Positions 9,153 through 18,035 of a DNA stretch of 64,000 nucleotides are shown here, in pieces. The notes under the pieces were generated by a model that saw only the letters and a program-made list of their open reading frames with translations, was not told the DNA's origin and searched no databases. The first letter of the stretch is position 1. Each line of letters starts with the position of its first letter. Source of the stretch: Chelonobacter oris (GTDB lineage Bacteria; Pseudomonadota; Gammaproteobacteria; Enterobacterales; Pasteurellaceae); the NCBI RefSeq assembly GCF_000772535.1, contig NZ_JSUM01000003.1, positions 248,001 to 312,000 on the forward strand, in the 5' to 3' direction. The position numbers were made by a program, and so were the translations under genes.

Positions 9153-10220
9153 CTATTTTTTGACATGATAGCCGTACACCCGCGGACGAGTGTAATGATC
9201 GATCAGCGGAACACAGATATTCGCCAATAAAATCGAAAACGCCACCGCATCGGGGTAGTTGCCGTAATAGCGAATAATATACATCAGAAAACCGATCAGA
9301 GCGCCGAATACAATTTTCCCTTTCGGGGTAATCGAGGCGGTGACGGGATCGGTCGCAATAAAAAAAGCGCAGAACATGGTTGCACCGCTGAACAATTGCC
9401 ACAGCGGATTCGGCAACGCTTGCGGCGACAGCAACCAATGGACGGCGACTAACAGTGCAAGCGTGAGCAGCAAGGCGACGGGAGTTTGCCAATGAATAAT
9501 TTTTTTCCACAGTAAGAACAGCCCGCCGGCCAAAAAAGCCAAGTTCAGCTGCCACCACCCGTTGCCGAGCATACCGAACGGCGTGGACGAAAAAATCGGT
9601 GATAAGCTGATTGCAGACCAAGATTGCTGATTGTGCAAACCGCTCTTTAACGAATCCAGCGGCGTTGCCTGACTGATGCCGTCAATCGTACCGACCAATT
9701 GCAACAGTGAGTAGCCGTCGCTGCTTACGCCTTTAAAAATCAGTGATACGGCGTCATTCAAGGTGGGCGGTTCGTTTAACAGCGAAATCGGCGGAACCCA
9801 ACTGGTCATTTGCAATGGAAAGGAGATCAGTAGCACCACATAGCCGACCATTGCCGGATTAAACGGGTTTTGCCCCAACCCGCCGTAAACGTGTTTGCCG
9901 AGAATCACCGCACAAAATGTGCCGATTAATATAATCCAGTAGGGTGCATACGGCGGAATGGCCACCGCCAAGATCAGTGCGGTTAAAATCACGCTGAAAT
10001 CGGCAACGTAAAACAGTATCGGTTTGCGGCGTAAATAGGTGACCGCTAATTCCAAAGCATAAGCGAAACCGAGCGCCAACGCAATTTGAATCAAGACGCC
10101 GATGCCGAAATAAAAAAGCAGCACCGCAATCGCCGGAATCATGGCGGCAATCACCCACAACATAAAACGTGCCGTCAGATTGCTGGAATGAGTGTGTGGA
10201 GAGCTGGCAATTTTAAACAT
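9153..10220 (-). CDS. rsxD: Rsx/Rnf electron-transport complex subunit D
   Basis: A 355-residue membrane protein with about nine or ten transmembrane helices, homologous to RnfD and NqrB. ATPLD at residues 185-189 is the flavinylation motif, with Thr186 the expected covalent FMN site. [14 protein letters not shown] (about 114-127) and the C-terminal [20 protein letters not shown] are family hallmarks. It follows rsxC by 17 bases. Together with RsxG it would carry electrons across the membrane. Confidence 0.95.
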   Translation of the reverse strand: MFKIASSPHTHSSNLTARFMLWVIAAMIPAIAVLLFYFGIGVLIQIALALGFAYALELAVTYLRRKPILFYVADFSVILTALILAVAIPPYAPYWIILIGTFCAVILGKHVYGGLGQNPFNPAMVGYVVLLISFPLQMTSWVPPISLLNEPPTLNDAVSLIFKGVSSDGYSLLQLVGTIDGISQATPLDSLKSGLHNQQSWSAISLSPIFSSTPFGMLGNGWWQLNLAFLAGGLFLLWKKIIHWQTPVALLLTLALLVAVHWLLSPQALPNPLWQLFSGATMFCAFFIATDPVTASITPKGKIVFGALIGFLMYIIRYYGNYPDAVAFSILLANICVPLIDHYTRPRVYGYHVKK

Positions 10221-10237
10221 ATCATCTTACCTGTTAT

Positions 10238-12277
10238 CTATTTTTCCGTATCTGTTGCTGACGGTATTTGTTGTGCGGCTTTTTTCGCCTTCGCCCGTGC
10301 GATAGCGGCGGCAACGGCAGCCTTGCGCGGATCAGTCTCCACCGCACTTTCAGGCTTATCGCTTGCTGCGGCGCTGTTTTCGGCGGCGGCTTTTTTCGCC
10401 TTCGCCCGTGCGATAGCGGCGGCAACGGCAGCCTTGCGCGGATCAGTCTCTACCGCACTTTCGGGCTTATCGCTTTCTGCGGCGCTGTTTTCGGCAGCGG
10501 CTTTTTTCGCTTTTGCCCGTGCAATAGCGGCGGCAACGGCAGCCTTGCGCGGATCAGTCTCAACCGCACTTTCAGGCTTATCGCTTGCTGCGGCGCTGTT
10601 TTCGGCGGCGGCGTTTTGTTGGTGTTGTTGCATACGTCTCGCTTTGCGTTGTGCCATCAAATTGCGGTTATCCGGCAGGATTTCGCCATCTTCCGTTTGA
10701 ATGATTTGTGGTGCGGATTCGGTTGCCTGTTGTTGCGCTTGTGCCGCTTTTTTGGCTTTCAAGCGTTCAAGTGCGGCTTTCACCGGATCTTCCCCTTGCT
10801 GTTGAGCAATTTCTTGGCGGCGTTTTTCCGCCGCTTGCTGCGCCCGCTGTTCCCGTTGTTGTTTTTCTTTCAGCAGACGGGCTTCACGTTGTTCAAACCG
10901 CACTTTGGCTTCTTCCGCCAAGCGCTCTTTATGCTTAATTTCGGCAATTTTAGCCTTTTCCTGACGAAAATATTGAATCAGCGGAATATTGCTCGGGCAG
11001 ACATAAGCACAGACACCGCATTCTATGCAGGCGGCAAGATCGTACTGCTGTGATTTTTCATGATCTTCGCTGCGGGCAAACCAATACAGCTGCTGCGGCA
11101 ATAGCTGCACCGGACAGGCATCGGAACAATTGGAACAGCGGATACAGCCTTGTTCCGGCGGCGGTGGCGCATATTCGAAATGATCCGGTGCAATCAGGCA
11201 GTTGGTCATTTTGGTTACCGGCGCTTGAGGATTCGGCAAAATGTAACCCATCATCGGGCCGCCGACGAAAATTGGCAAACGAGAGTCGGCTTGATAGCCG
11301 ATTTGTTGCAACAGGGTTTGAATCGGCGTGCCGAGTCGCACCCAATAGTTACGCGGTTGTGGAATTTTGTCGCCGGTCAGGGTAACGACACGTTGAATTT
11401 GCGGCTCATCATCGATAACCGCTCTTTTGACGGCTAATGCGGTGCCGACATTGTGCATCAAGATACCGAGCGAAGAAGAACGGCTGCCTTTCGGCACTTC
11501 CATGCCGGTCAAAATTTGAATTAATTGTTTTGACGCGCCCGACGGATAGCGGGTGGGAATGATGCGCACATCGATATCATTTGCTCCTTTTAGCGCCTGT
11601 TTGACGGCATTAATGGCGTCAAGTTTATTGTCTTCAATTGCCAGCACCACTTTTTCAGGGCGGGTCAGATAACGCAGTATACGGATTCCTTCCAGCATTT
11701 CCGCCGTGTAATCCTGCATAAGGCGATCATCACAGGTGATATAAGGTTCACATTCGGCACCGTTGATAATCAATAATTTGATACCGGCGGTGACATAGCT
11801 GATTTTGTTGGCGGTAGGAAATACGGCGCCGCCCAATCCGGCGATGCCGGCATGATAAATGCGTTCAATCAGCTGTTCGGCGCTGAAGGTCATAAAATCC
11901 CCGACCACGGTGCGTTCGCGCCATTGATCCAGCCCGTCCGCCTGTAAGACGATCATCTCTTCGCTCAAGCCGGAAGGATGGTTGGCGGGGTAGGGGGCTA
12001 TATCGATAATATAACCTGAGGTCGGGGCGTGAACGGGCAATTTGCTCAGTGTTCGGCTTTGTGTCAGTTGTTGTCCTTTCAGGACGTAATCGCCGGTTTT
12101 AACGGTCAATTCGGCCGCATCTCCGACATGCTGTTTCAGCGGAATATAAAAACGTTCGGGCAACGCAAGGCGGCCGATTTTTTTTCGGTTGGATTGTGAT
12201 TTCATTTCCGCCGGGTGAATGCCGCCGGGAAATTGCCACAGGTTGCCGGAATTGATGCGCTGAATAATATCGCTCAT
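10238..12277 (-). CDS. rsxC: Rsx/Rnf electron-transport complex subunit C, with repeat-bearing C-terminal tail
   Basis: A 679-residue peripheral subunit, the expected NADH entry point. The FMN/NADH domain includes [14 protein letters not shown] (142-155) and NGAECEPY (172-179). Two ferredoxin-type clusters follow: Cys378, 381, 384, 388 and Cys417, 420, 423, 427. After residue 440 the protein becomes a charged, low-complexity Glu/Lys/Gln/Ala helix, and residues 557-668 are three near-identical 37-residue repeats. Long variable tails are usual for gammaproteobacterial RsxC. The start overlaps the rsxB stop by four bases (ATGA). The tail DNA holds at least four exact USS. Confidence 0.96.
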   Translation of the reverse strand: MSDIIQRINSGNLWQFPGGIHPAEMKSQSNRKKIGRLALPERFYIPLKQHVGDAAELTVKTGDYVLKGQQLTQSRTLSKLPVHAPTSGYIIDIAPYPANHPSGLSEEMIVLQADGLDQWRERTVVGDFMTFSAEQLIERIYHAGIAGLGGAVFPTANKISYVTAGIKLLIINGAECEPYITCDDRLMQDYTAEMLEGIRILRYLTRPEKVVLAIEDNKLDAINAVKQALKGANDIDVRIIPTRYPSGASKQLIQILTGMEVPKGSRSSSLGILMHNVGTALAVKRAVIDDEPQIQRVVTLTGDKIPQPRNYWVRLGTPIQTLLQQIGYQADSRLPIFVGGPMMGYILPNPQAPVTKMTNCLIAPDHFEYAPPPPEQGCIRCSNCSDACPVQLLPQQLYWFARSEDHEKSQQYDLAACIECGVCAYVCPSNIPLIQYFRQEKAKIAEIKHKERLAEEAKVRFEQREARLLKEKQQREQRAQQAAEKRRQEIAQQQGEDPVKAALERLKAKKAAQAQQQATESAPQIIQTEDGEILPDNRNLMAQRKARRMQQHQQNAAAENSAAASDKPESAVETDPRKAAVAAAIARAKAKKAAAENSAAESDKPESAVETDPRKAAVAAAIARAKAKKAAAENSAAASDKPESAVETDPRKAAVAAAIARAKAKKAAQQIPSATDTEK
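10275..10607 (-). repeat. Three tandem 111-bp repeats in the 3' end of rsxC, each with a USS
   Basis: Units at 10275-10385, 10386-10496 and 10497-10607 differ at only a few bases. Each encodes 37 residues containing [13 protein letters not shown] and an Ala/Lys-rich helix, and each holds one exact ACCGCACTT (10341, 10452, 10563), which on the coding strand reads as Glu-Ser-Ala-Val. The period is a multiple of three, so copy-number changes would stay in frame. Confidence 0.95.
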
Positions 12278-12888
12278 GGACGCACCTCACGTTCGGGCGC
12301 TATTTTTTCGGTAATGGTTGAAATCGGAATGATTAAGTCCGGATCAAATTTCCAATTCCATTGTTTGATGTCGGTTTTGACCGTCTCCATGCTGATACAG
12401 TCCGTCGGGCAAGGTGCAACGCACAATTCGCAACCGGTGCATAAATCGGCAATTACGGTATGCAACGCTTTGTTTGAGCCGATAATCGCATCGACAGGGC
12501 AGGCTTGAATGCATTTAGTGCAGCCGATGCACATCTCTTCATGAATAAAGGCGACTTTCACTTCAGGCGGACCGTCGGCGAAATTGGTTTGCGGCACATC
12601 CATACCGAGCATATCGGCCAGTTGTACGACTAGCGGTTGGCCGCCCGGAACGCATTTGGTAATCACATCGCCGTTGGCGATGGCTTCGGCATAGGGGCGA
12701 CAGCCGGGATAGCCGCATTGGCCGCATTGGCTTTGCGGCAGGATAGCATCGATTTTATCGACTATCGGATCACTTTCCACTTTCAGTTTGACTGAAGAAA
12801 ATCCCAGAACGGCACCGAAAATCAGTGCCAATACAACGATAATCGACAGCACCCAGTGAAGTGCGGTAAAGTGGTTGAGGATATCCAT
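12274..12888 (-). CDS. rsxB: Rsx/Rnf electron-transport complex subunit B (ferredoxin)
   Basis: A 204-residue iron-sulfur subunit. An N-terminal membrane helix (residues 11-30) is followed by a four-cysteine cluster site (Cys55, 58, 63 and 79, in [10 protein letters not shown] and downstream) and by two classical CxxCxxCxxxCP motifs (Cys120, 123, 126, 130 and 150, 153, 156, 160). It passes electrons between RsxC and the membrane core. It overlaps rsxC by four bases and rsxA by one (TGATG), so the first three genes are translationally coupled. Confidence 0.97.
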   Translation of the reverse strand: MDILNHFTALHWVLSIIVVLALIFGAVLGFSSVKLKVESDPIVDKIDAILPQSQCGQCGYPGCRPYAEAIANGDVITKCVPGGQPLVVQLADMLGMDVPQTNFADGPPEVKVAFIHEEMCIGCTKCIQACPVDAIIGSNKALHTVIADLCTGCELCVAPCPTDCISMETVKTDIKQWNWKFDPDLIIPISTITEKIAPEREVRP

Positions 12889-13469
12889 CAGCTATGCACC
12901 AGACCGGTGAAACCTAAAAATGCCAATGACATCAAGCCGGCGGTAATTAAGGCAATGGAAGCGCCGCGGAAAGGTTTCGGAACGTCGGCTGCCGCAAGAC
13001 GTTCACGCAGGGCGGCAAACAACACCAGTACCAGTGAAAAGCCCAGTGCGGCACTAAATCCGTAGATAACGGACTGAACCAGATTATGCGATAAATTGAT
13101 ATTGAGCAGTGCCACGCCCAATACGGCGCAGTTGGTGGTGATCAACGGCAGGAAAATCCCTAACAGACGGTATAGCGCCGGGCTGGTTTTATGAATCACC
13201 ATTTCGGTAAACTGCACCACCACAGCGATCACCAGAATAAAAACTAAGGTACGTAGAAATTCGGCATTTAACGGCATTAAAATATAACGGTCGATTAAAT
13301 ACGAGCAAAGCGAAGCCACCGTCAACACAAAGGTGGTTGCCAACCCCATGCCGATCGCAGTCTCGATTTTTTTGGAAACCCCCATAAACGGACAAAGTCC
13401 TAAAAATTTGATCAGGACAAAGTTGTTGACAAGTGCGGTTCCAATCACTAATAAAAGATAATCAATCAT
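12888..13469 (-). CDS. rsxA: Rsx/Rnf electron-transport complex subunit A
   Basis: A 193-residue integral membrane protein with about six helices, homologous to RnfA and Nqr[23 protein letters not shown] and [16 protein letters not shown] are the two conserved inverted-repeat segments that hold a shared iron-sulfur cluster in Nqr/Rnf structures. First gene of the rsxABCDGE-nth operon, with a good promoter about 30 bases upstream. A USS overlaps the 5' region (13431). Confidence 0.96.
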   Translation of the reverse strand: MIDYLLLVIGTALVNNFVLIKFLGLCPFMGVSKKIETAIGMGLATTFVLTVASLCSYLIDRYILMPLNAEFLRTLVFILVIAVVVQFTEMVIHKTSPALYRLLGIFLPLITTNCAVLGVALLNINLSHNLVQSVIYGFSAALGFSLVLVLFAALRERLAAADVPKPFRGASIALITAGLMSLAFLGFTGLVHS

Positions 13470-13497
13470 AACTATCCAGCCGAAAAAACAGGGGGCT

Positions 13498-13526
13498 ATT
13501 ATCCTTTTTTCTCAAGCTAAGAACAA
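13498..13526 (-). promoter_or_regulatory. Candidate promoter of the rsx operon
   Basis: On the minus strand TTGTTC (13526-13521) and GATAAT (13503-13498) are separated by exactly 17 bases and lie 29 bases before the rsxA start. Pattern match only; no regulator site was recognised. Confidence 0.55.
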
Positions 13527-13552
13527 TACTTAAAACAGATTAAATTCGGTGC

Positions 13553-14284
13553 TTATTCTTCCGGCATAATGGGCGGCGGCAGCGGCTCCGGTTCCCCCAA
13601 AAAATAAGGTCCTTTTTCGGTCAGCAGATCCCACAGCATATACAGTCTGGCAAAAAATTCCCGAAACCGGACGCCGTAATGTCCTTCGGGGTATTCCGCC
13701 GCATAACAGACGGCATCAATATTATAGTATTGTGCAATAAATAATGCCCGTTCGCAATGGAAGCGCTGGGATACGATGGTGATAGCGTTGGCATGGAAGA
13801 CGCTTTTGGCGCGAATCACCGAATCCAGCGTGCGGAAACCGGCAAAATCAAGGTACATAAATTCACTGTTAATTCCCAGTTTGCGCAGATCGTAAAACAT
13901 ATTGCGCGGTTCGTTATATTGCCTGGTGCGGTTGTCGCCGCTCAATAACAGGTAATCCACTTTATTGTTTTTTATTAATTCCTGCGCCGCCAGCAGGCGG
14001 TTGTAATAAAACAGATTGATCGAGTTATCGCTGAAATAGCGGGATGTCCCCAAGACCAGCGCATAAGGGCGGTGCGGTACGGCGTGAATATTGTCATAGA
14101 TGTTTTTGCGTACGTAAAAACCGATCGCCTGATCGATAACGATGATTAGAATGGCCGAAAACGAGAGAAAAAAAGCCAGATATTTCAAGAATGACGGCAA
14201 AAATTGATGAACGTATAAACAGAATTTACCGTAGAACAGCGGTAATTTTCCGGAACGATTCGCCGATATTTTTTGCGATACCAT
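13553..14284 (-). CDS. SanA/YdcF-family (DUF218) membrane-anchored protein
   Basis: A 243-residue protein with one N-terminal membrane helix (about residues 35-55) and an exported DUF218 domain. ALVLGTSRYFSDNSIN and DYLLLSGDNRTRQYNEP are the two conserved motifs; the acidic and Asn residues in the second are typical of the ElyC/SanA/YdcF family. In E. coli SanA affects envelope permeability and vancomycin resistance, but no reaction is established. It ends in a Pro/Glu-rich tail. It is 84 bases from rsxA and reads the same way, but the rsx promoter lies between them. Confidence 0.8.
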   Translation of the reverse strand: MVSQKISANRSGKLPLFYGKFCLYVHQFLPSFLKYLAFFLSFSAILIIVIDQAIGFYVRKNIYDNIHAVPHRPYALVLGTSRYFSDNSINLFYYNRLLAAQELIKNNKVDYLLLSGDNRTRQYNEPRNMFYDLRKLGINSEFMYLDFAGFRTLDSVIRAKSVFHANAITIVSQRFHCERALFIAQYYNIDAVCYAAEYPEGHYGVRFREFFARLYMLWDLLTEKGPYFLGEPEPLPPPIMPEE

Positions 14285-14413
14285 ACTGATTTGCTCAATT
14301 CCCGTTAGTTATGATTCTGCTGTATTGATCGTTACCATAGTGAAATTATGCGTCAATCGCAACCCGATATAATAAAAATTAACGATATCCCTAATTTTTT
14401 ACACAGTCGCCGA

Positions 14414-15304
14414 TTAAATTCGAGCGGCTTTTTTACTGCCGTGATCACTTTCGTGATAGGTAATATACACGATGGCGAGAATAATCAGCAGGGCACCCAA
14501 CCATAGTCTCCCCGGCGGCTGCGCTTGGAAAATCACCCAACCCGCCAAGACGTTCAACGGCAGTTTGAGAAAATCGAACGGTTGCAAATAGGCGGCATCG
14601 GCGAGACGATATGCTTTGGCAATTGCCAGTTGTGCGGCGGCCGTCAGGAAGCCGAGCAAAATCAAATAGCCCAATTGAGTGATGTCCGGCAGAGCCAATT
14701 GTCCCGATTGTAATACCCCGAGCAGATTAAACGGTGTGATCAGGATAAACAGATATACCACAATTGTGGTCGGGGAATCCTCAGCGGATAATTTTTTCAC
14801 CATTAAAGAATAAATCGCCCAACAAAGTGCCGCCGCCAGCGGTAATAAGGCGACGGGGTTAAAATCTTCCGCCCAAGGCTTGAGGATAATCATTGCGCCG
14901 ACAAAACCCAACAAGGTGGCGGCGATTCGGCTGGAACTAACGTTCTCTTTTAAGAACAGGGCTGCGCCTAAGGTCGCAAACAATGGCGAGGTCATGATCA
15001 ATGCAATTCCCTGCCAGATTGGAATCGGATACATCAAGGCGCTGATCCAGCATTGAATGCCGACTACCGAAATGCCGACACGAACAATATGCCAGATCAA
15101 GCGACGGGTTTTTAACACGTTTTTTCCTGCTCTAAACAGACTCGGCGCAAGGAACAGCAGGGCAAACAGATACTGATAAAGTGCAACCGAAGCCGAATCA
15201 ATCGGGGTTTGAGTGCCTAGAAGCTGGGTCAGGGTATTGATGACGGCAAATACGATACCGGCCAGTATCATTGCCAAAGCGCCTTTGACGGGGTGGTGTA
15301 GCAT
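14414..15304 (-). CDS. EamA-family (DMT superfamily) transporter
   Basis: A 296-residue inner-membrane protein with ten predicted helices in two EamA repeats (about residues 5-140 and 152-290). A conserved Pro and Lys-Glu pair (ALFLKENV) lies at the end of the first half, as in other drug/metabolite exporters. A second-half motif (AYRLADAAYLQPFDFLKLP) resembles RhaT/RarD-like carriers. The substrate is unknown. No neighbour suggests a pathway and the ribosome site is weak. Confidence 0.85.
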   Translation of the reverse strand: MLHHPVKGALAMILAGIVFAVINTLTQLLGTQTPIDSASVALYQYLFALLFLAPSLFRAGKNVLKTRRLIWHIVRVGISVVGIQCWISALMYPIPIWQGIALIMTSPLFATLGAALFLKENVSSSRIAATLLGFVGAMIILKPWAEDFNPVALLPLAAALCWAIYSLMVKKLSAEDSPTTIVVYLFILITPFNLLGVLQSGQLALPDITQLGYLILLGFLTAAAQLAIAKAYRLADAAYLQPFDFLKLPLNVLAGWVIFQAQPPGRLWLGALLIILAIVYITYHESDHGSKKAARI

Positions 15305-15395
15305 TTATTGGAATCGTTCCGAAAAGAGAAAAGTGGAGATTAGCATAGCGTTAAAAGGTGAAAAAGCAAGTCCGAATATAGAGGTATATCATTCT

Positions 15396-15448
15396 AGATG
15401 TTTGGACGGCTAAAATTGCTTGACAACGATTTTGCGGATCGGTAATTT
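15396..15448 (+). promoter_or_regulatory. metX promoter with tandem MetJ-like boxes
   Basis: AGATGTTT (15396-15403) and GGACGGCT (15404-15411) are two adjoining 8-mers, each matching six of eight positions of the met box AGACGTCT. Nine bases downstream, TTGACA (15420-15425) and TAATTT (15443-15448) are 17 bases apart. The layout suggests repression of metX by MetJ with S-adenosylmethionine; this is inferred from pattern and gene function. Confidence 0.6.
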
Positions 15449-15505
15449 ATGTAACACTTTCAATAGGGTTTCAAGCAAGAAGAACAAGATAAATTCAAGG
15501 TATTT

Positions 15506-16585
15506 ATGGCGGTTAAATCCATTCGACTGTTTACTGATCATCCGATGCAGTTGCTTTTAGGGGGACAGCTCAGTGATATTGAGGTGGCATACCAAACTTA
15601 CGGACAACTTAATTCCGCTAAAGACAATGTGGTCTTGATCTGCCATGCCTTGACCGGTGATGCCGAACCGTTTTTTGACAAAAATAACGAAACAAAAGGC
15701 TGGTGGCAAAGTTTTATGGGCGCCGGCTTGGCACTGGATACCGATCGTTTCTTTTTTATCTGTTCCAATGTCTTAGGCGGTTGTAAAGGCACAACCGGCC
15801 CCTCCTCGCTCAATCCCGCCAGCGGCAAAGCCTACGGCAGCCGATTTCCGGCGATTACGGTGCAAGATATTGTCCGGCTTGAAAAAGCATTACTTGATGA
15901 ATTGCAAATACCGCACTTGCGTGCGGTTATCGGCGGGTCGTTCGGTGGTATGCAGGCAACTCAATGGGCGATAGATTATCCGCAGATGGTTGACAGTGTG
16001 GTTAATCTTTGTTCGTCGTTGTATTTCAGCGCCGAAGCAATCGGATTTAATCATGTGATGCGACAAGCGATTATTGCCGATCCGCACTTTAATCACGGCG
16101 ATTATTATGACGGGCAAGCACCGGAACAGGGATTGTCGATTGCCAGAATGTTGGGCATGTTGACTTATCGAACAGATGTACAGCTCAATAAAGCGTTCGG
16201 TCGGGTGCAGAAACAGACACCGGATCATTTTGGCGATACCTTTCAAGTGGAGTCTTATCTCAGCTATCAAGGCAATAAATTTGTCGACCGCTTTGATGCC
16301 AATAGCTATCTGCATTTGACCCGTGCACTGGATCTGTACGATCCGGCAATGAATTATGATCAGGATATCAAACGGGCGCTAAGCCGGATTAAGGCGCGTT
16401 ACACCTTAGTTGCCGTTGCCAATGATCAATTGTTTAAAGTGGTCGATATGCGAAAAAGTAAAGCGTTATTGGAAGAAAACGGGGTACAATTGGATTATCA
16501 TGAGTTTAATTCCGATTTCGGGCATGATGCTTTTTTGGTGGAGTATGATTTTTTTGAGCCGATGATTCGCAAGGGGTTGGAATAA
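15506..16585 (+). CDS. metX: Homoserine O-acetyltransferase
   Basis: A 359-residue alpha/beta-hydrolase-fold enzyme that acetylates homoserine with acetyl-CoA, opening the direct-sulfhydrylation route to methionine. The catalytic triad is visible: Ser145 in GGSFGGMQ, Asp307 in VANDQLF and His340 in [16 protein letters not shown] (about 103-111) is another conserved stretch. Haemophilus uses metX, whereas enterics use the unrelated MetA. The ATG at 15506 is preceded by AAGG. It stands alone, with MetJ-like boxes upstream. Confidence 0.95.
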   Translation: MAVKSIRLFTDHPMQLLLGGQLSDIEVAYQTYGQLNSAKDNVVLICHALTGDAEPFFDKNNETKGWWQSFMGAGLALDTDRFFFICSNVLGGCKGTTGPSSLNPASGKAYGSRFPAITVQDIVRLEKALLDELQIPHLRAVIGGSFGGMQATQWAIDYPQMVDSVVNLCSSLYFSAEAIGFNHVMRQAIIADPHFNHGDYYDGQAPEQGLSIARMLGMLTYRTDVQLNKAFGRVQKQTPDHFGDTFQVESYLSYQGNKFVDRFDANSYLHLTRALDLYDPAMNYDQDIKRALSRIKARYTLVAVANDQLFKVVDMRKSKALLEENGVQLDYHEFNSDFGHDAFLVEYDFFEPMIRKGLE

Positions 16586-16695
16586 TCACGAGTTTTTGTA
16601 AATTCCATGGTGAATTATTCAAAATAATGTAAACTGTAAATCATAAATAGATTAAAAAACAAGCATAAATTCTCAAATTTTCAGGAGTTATTACC

Positions 16696-17958
16696 ATGTT
16701 TAACCGTCTGGTTTTCAATACGGTTTTAGTCACTGCCGGTGTTGCGTTATTCAGTACTTTCAGTTATGCCAATCCCCTTAAAAACGCCTTAATGCAATCC
16801 TTGGTCAATGACCCGCTCTTGAGAGAAGCGGATGCCGAGTTGGGGGCGGCAAAAGATCGGGTCGAACAGGCAAAGGGCGGTCACTATCCGGTCGTGTCGT
16901 TGACCGGCAATAAAGTGCTGTCGCAATACCATAAAGATCCGAGTGATCGCACCGAAACAAAAGTGATTCCCGGTGTGAGAGGTTCGATTAATCTGTATGC
17001 CTTCGGTGCGATTGAAAAAGAAGTTGAAAAAAACAAAGAAAACGAAAAATACTACCACTTCAAATATTATGAAAGCCGTGAAGAACTTGCGTATACCATT
17101 TCCGATTTATATTTGAAAGCGTTACAGGCGAAAGAGCGGGTTGAAGCCGGAGAACGTAATTTGCGGCGACATAACGAGATTCTGGCGAACTTGGGGACGA
17201 TTGTTATGAATGACGAAGGGCGTGAATCGGAATATGTACAGGCGGAAGCCCGTGCACTTTTGGTGGAACAAGAAATTAACGAATACCAACGCGAGCTGTA
17301 TCAAAATCTCACGCAATTGGCAACGTATACCGGGAGTCAAATTACCGAAAAGGAGTTACGGGATCCGTTTGCCGAATTACCGATAGACGCACTCTATAAA
17401 AATTATTCGTCTAAAGATGTCAAAACGACCGCGACCTATCAGGCGCAAATGGCAGAGTTGGAAACCAATATGAAAGATCATGAGTTATCCAAACTGAAAA
17501 AACTGCCGAAGCTGGATTTAAGCGCCAGTGCGACAACCGAAGATCGTGAAGCGTCACTGAATGTCAATTGGGATGTGTTTAACCACACTTCCAGCTATGA
17601 AGTCAGAGAGAAAGCCAACATGATTGCGTCCGCCAAGGAACGTTTGGAGCGGGTCGAACGGAATATTCATGAAACCTCAAATTTGGCACAACTGGATATT
17701 AAACGTAACACGATTCAATTGAGAACGCTTGAGAAGCAGATTAAGGCTTCGCAAAAAGTCACCGAGTTCTACCGTTTACAGTTTGATTTAGCAAGAAAAA
17801 CACTGATTGAGTTGTTAAATGCGCACAGTGAATGGGCGGGAGTCGAAATGGCAAAAGTGAATACACAAAATGCCTTACGCAAGGCAAAACTGGATTATTT
17901 GCGTTCGCAGGGATCACTGGCACAATGGGCGGGTTTTCCAAGAAATACACGCAAATAA
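16696..17958 (+). CDS. TolC-family outer-membrane protein of a type I secretion system
   Basis: A 420-residue protein with a signal peptide (hydrophobic core VLVTAGVALFSTFS, cleavage probably after SYA at residue 25). The remainder is mostly long amphipathic helices with two internally related halves, the TolC/LapE pattern, for example NALMQSLVNDPLLREADAEL near the start and LIELLNAHSEWAGVEMAKVN near the end. It would be the outer-membrane exit duct for the ABC transporter and adaptor encoded next. AGGAG lies ahead of the ATG. A hairpin between this gene and the next may set their relative expression. Confidence 0.88.
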   Translation: MFNRLVFNTVLVTAGVALFSTFSYANPLKNALMQSLVNDPLLREADAELGAAKDRVEQAKGGHYPVVSLTGNKVLSQYHKDPSDRTETKVIPGVRGSINLYAFGAIEKEVEKNKENEKYYHFKYYESREELAYTISDLYLKALQAKERVEAGERNLRRHNEILANLGTIVMNDEGRESEYVQAEARALLVEQEINEYQRELYQNLTQLATYTGSQITEKELRDPFAELPIDALYKNYSSKDVKTTATYQAQMAELETNMKDHELSKLKKLPKLDLSASATTEDREASLNVNWDVFNHTSSYEVREKANMIASAKERLERVERNIHETSNLAQLDIKRNTIQLRTLEKQIKASQKVTEFYRLQFDLARKTLIELLNAHSEWAGVEMAKVNTQNALRKAKLDYLRSQGSLAQWAGFPRNTRK

Positions 17959-17978
17959 TCTATATTAAAACCGGATGA

Positions 17979-18007
17979 CAATAAAAGCAGAATTTCTGTT
18001 TTTATTG
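17979..18007 (+). terminator. Hairpin with T-run between the TolC-like and ABC genes
   Basis: CAATAAAAGCAG (17979-17990) pairs with CTGTTTTTATTG (17996-18007), with one G-T pair, and is followed at once by TTTTTTG. The form is that of an intrinsic terminator, yet it lies inside the secretion gene cluster, 28 bases before the next ATG. Partial termination would favour the outer-membrane component. Confidence 0.6.
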
Positions 18008-18035
18008 TTTTTTGATCACAAAAAGAATAATTAAC

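Noticed and set aside
10086-11053. Long open frames on the plus strand (to 261 codons) opposite rsxC
   Set aside because: They mirror the repetitive, Ala/Lys-rich rsxC tail, have Cys/Phe-rich low-complexity products and no ribosome sites. They are shadow frames of rsxC.
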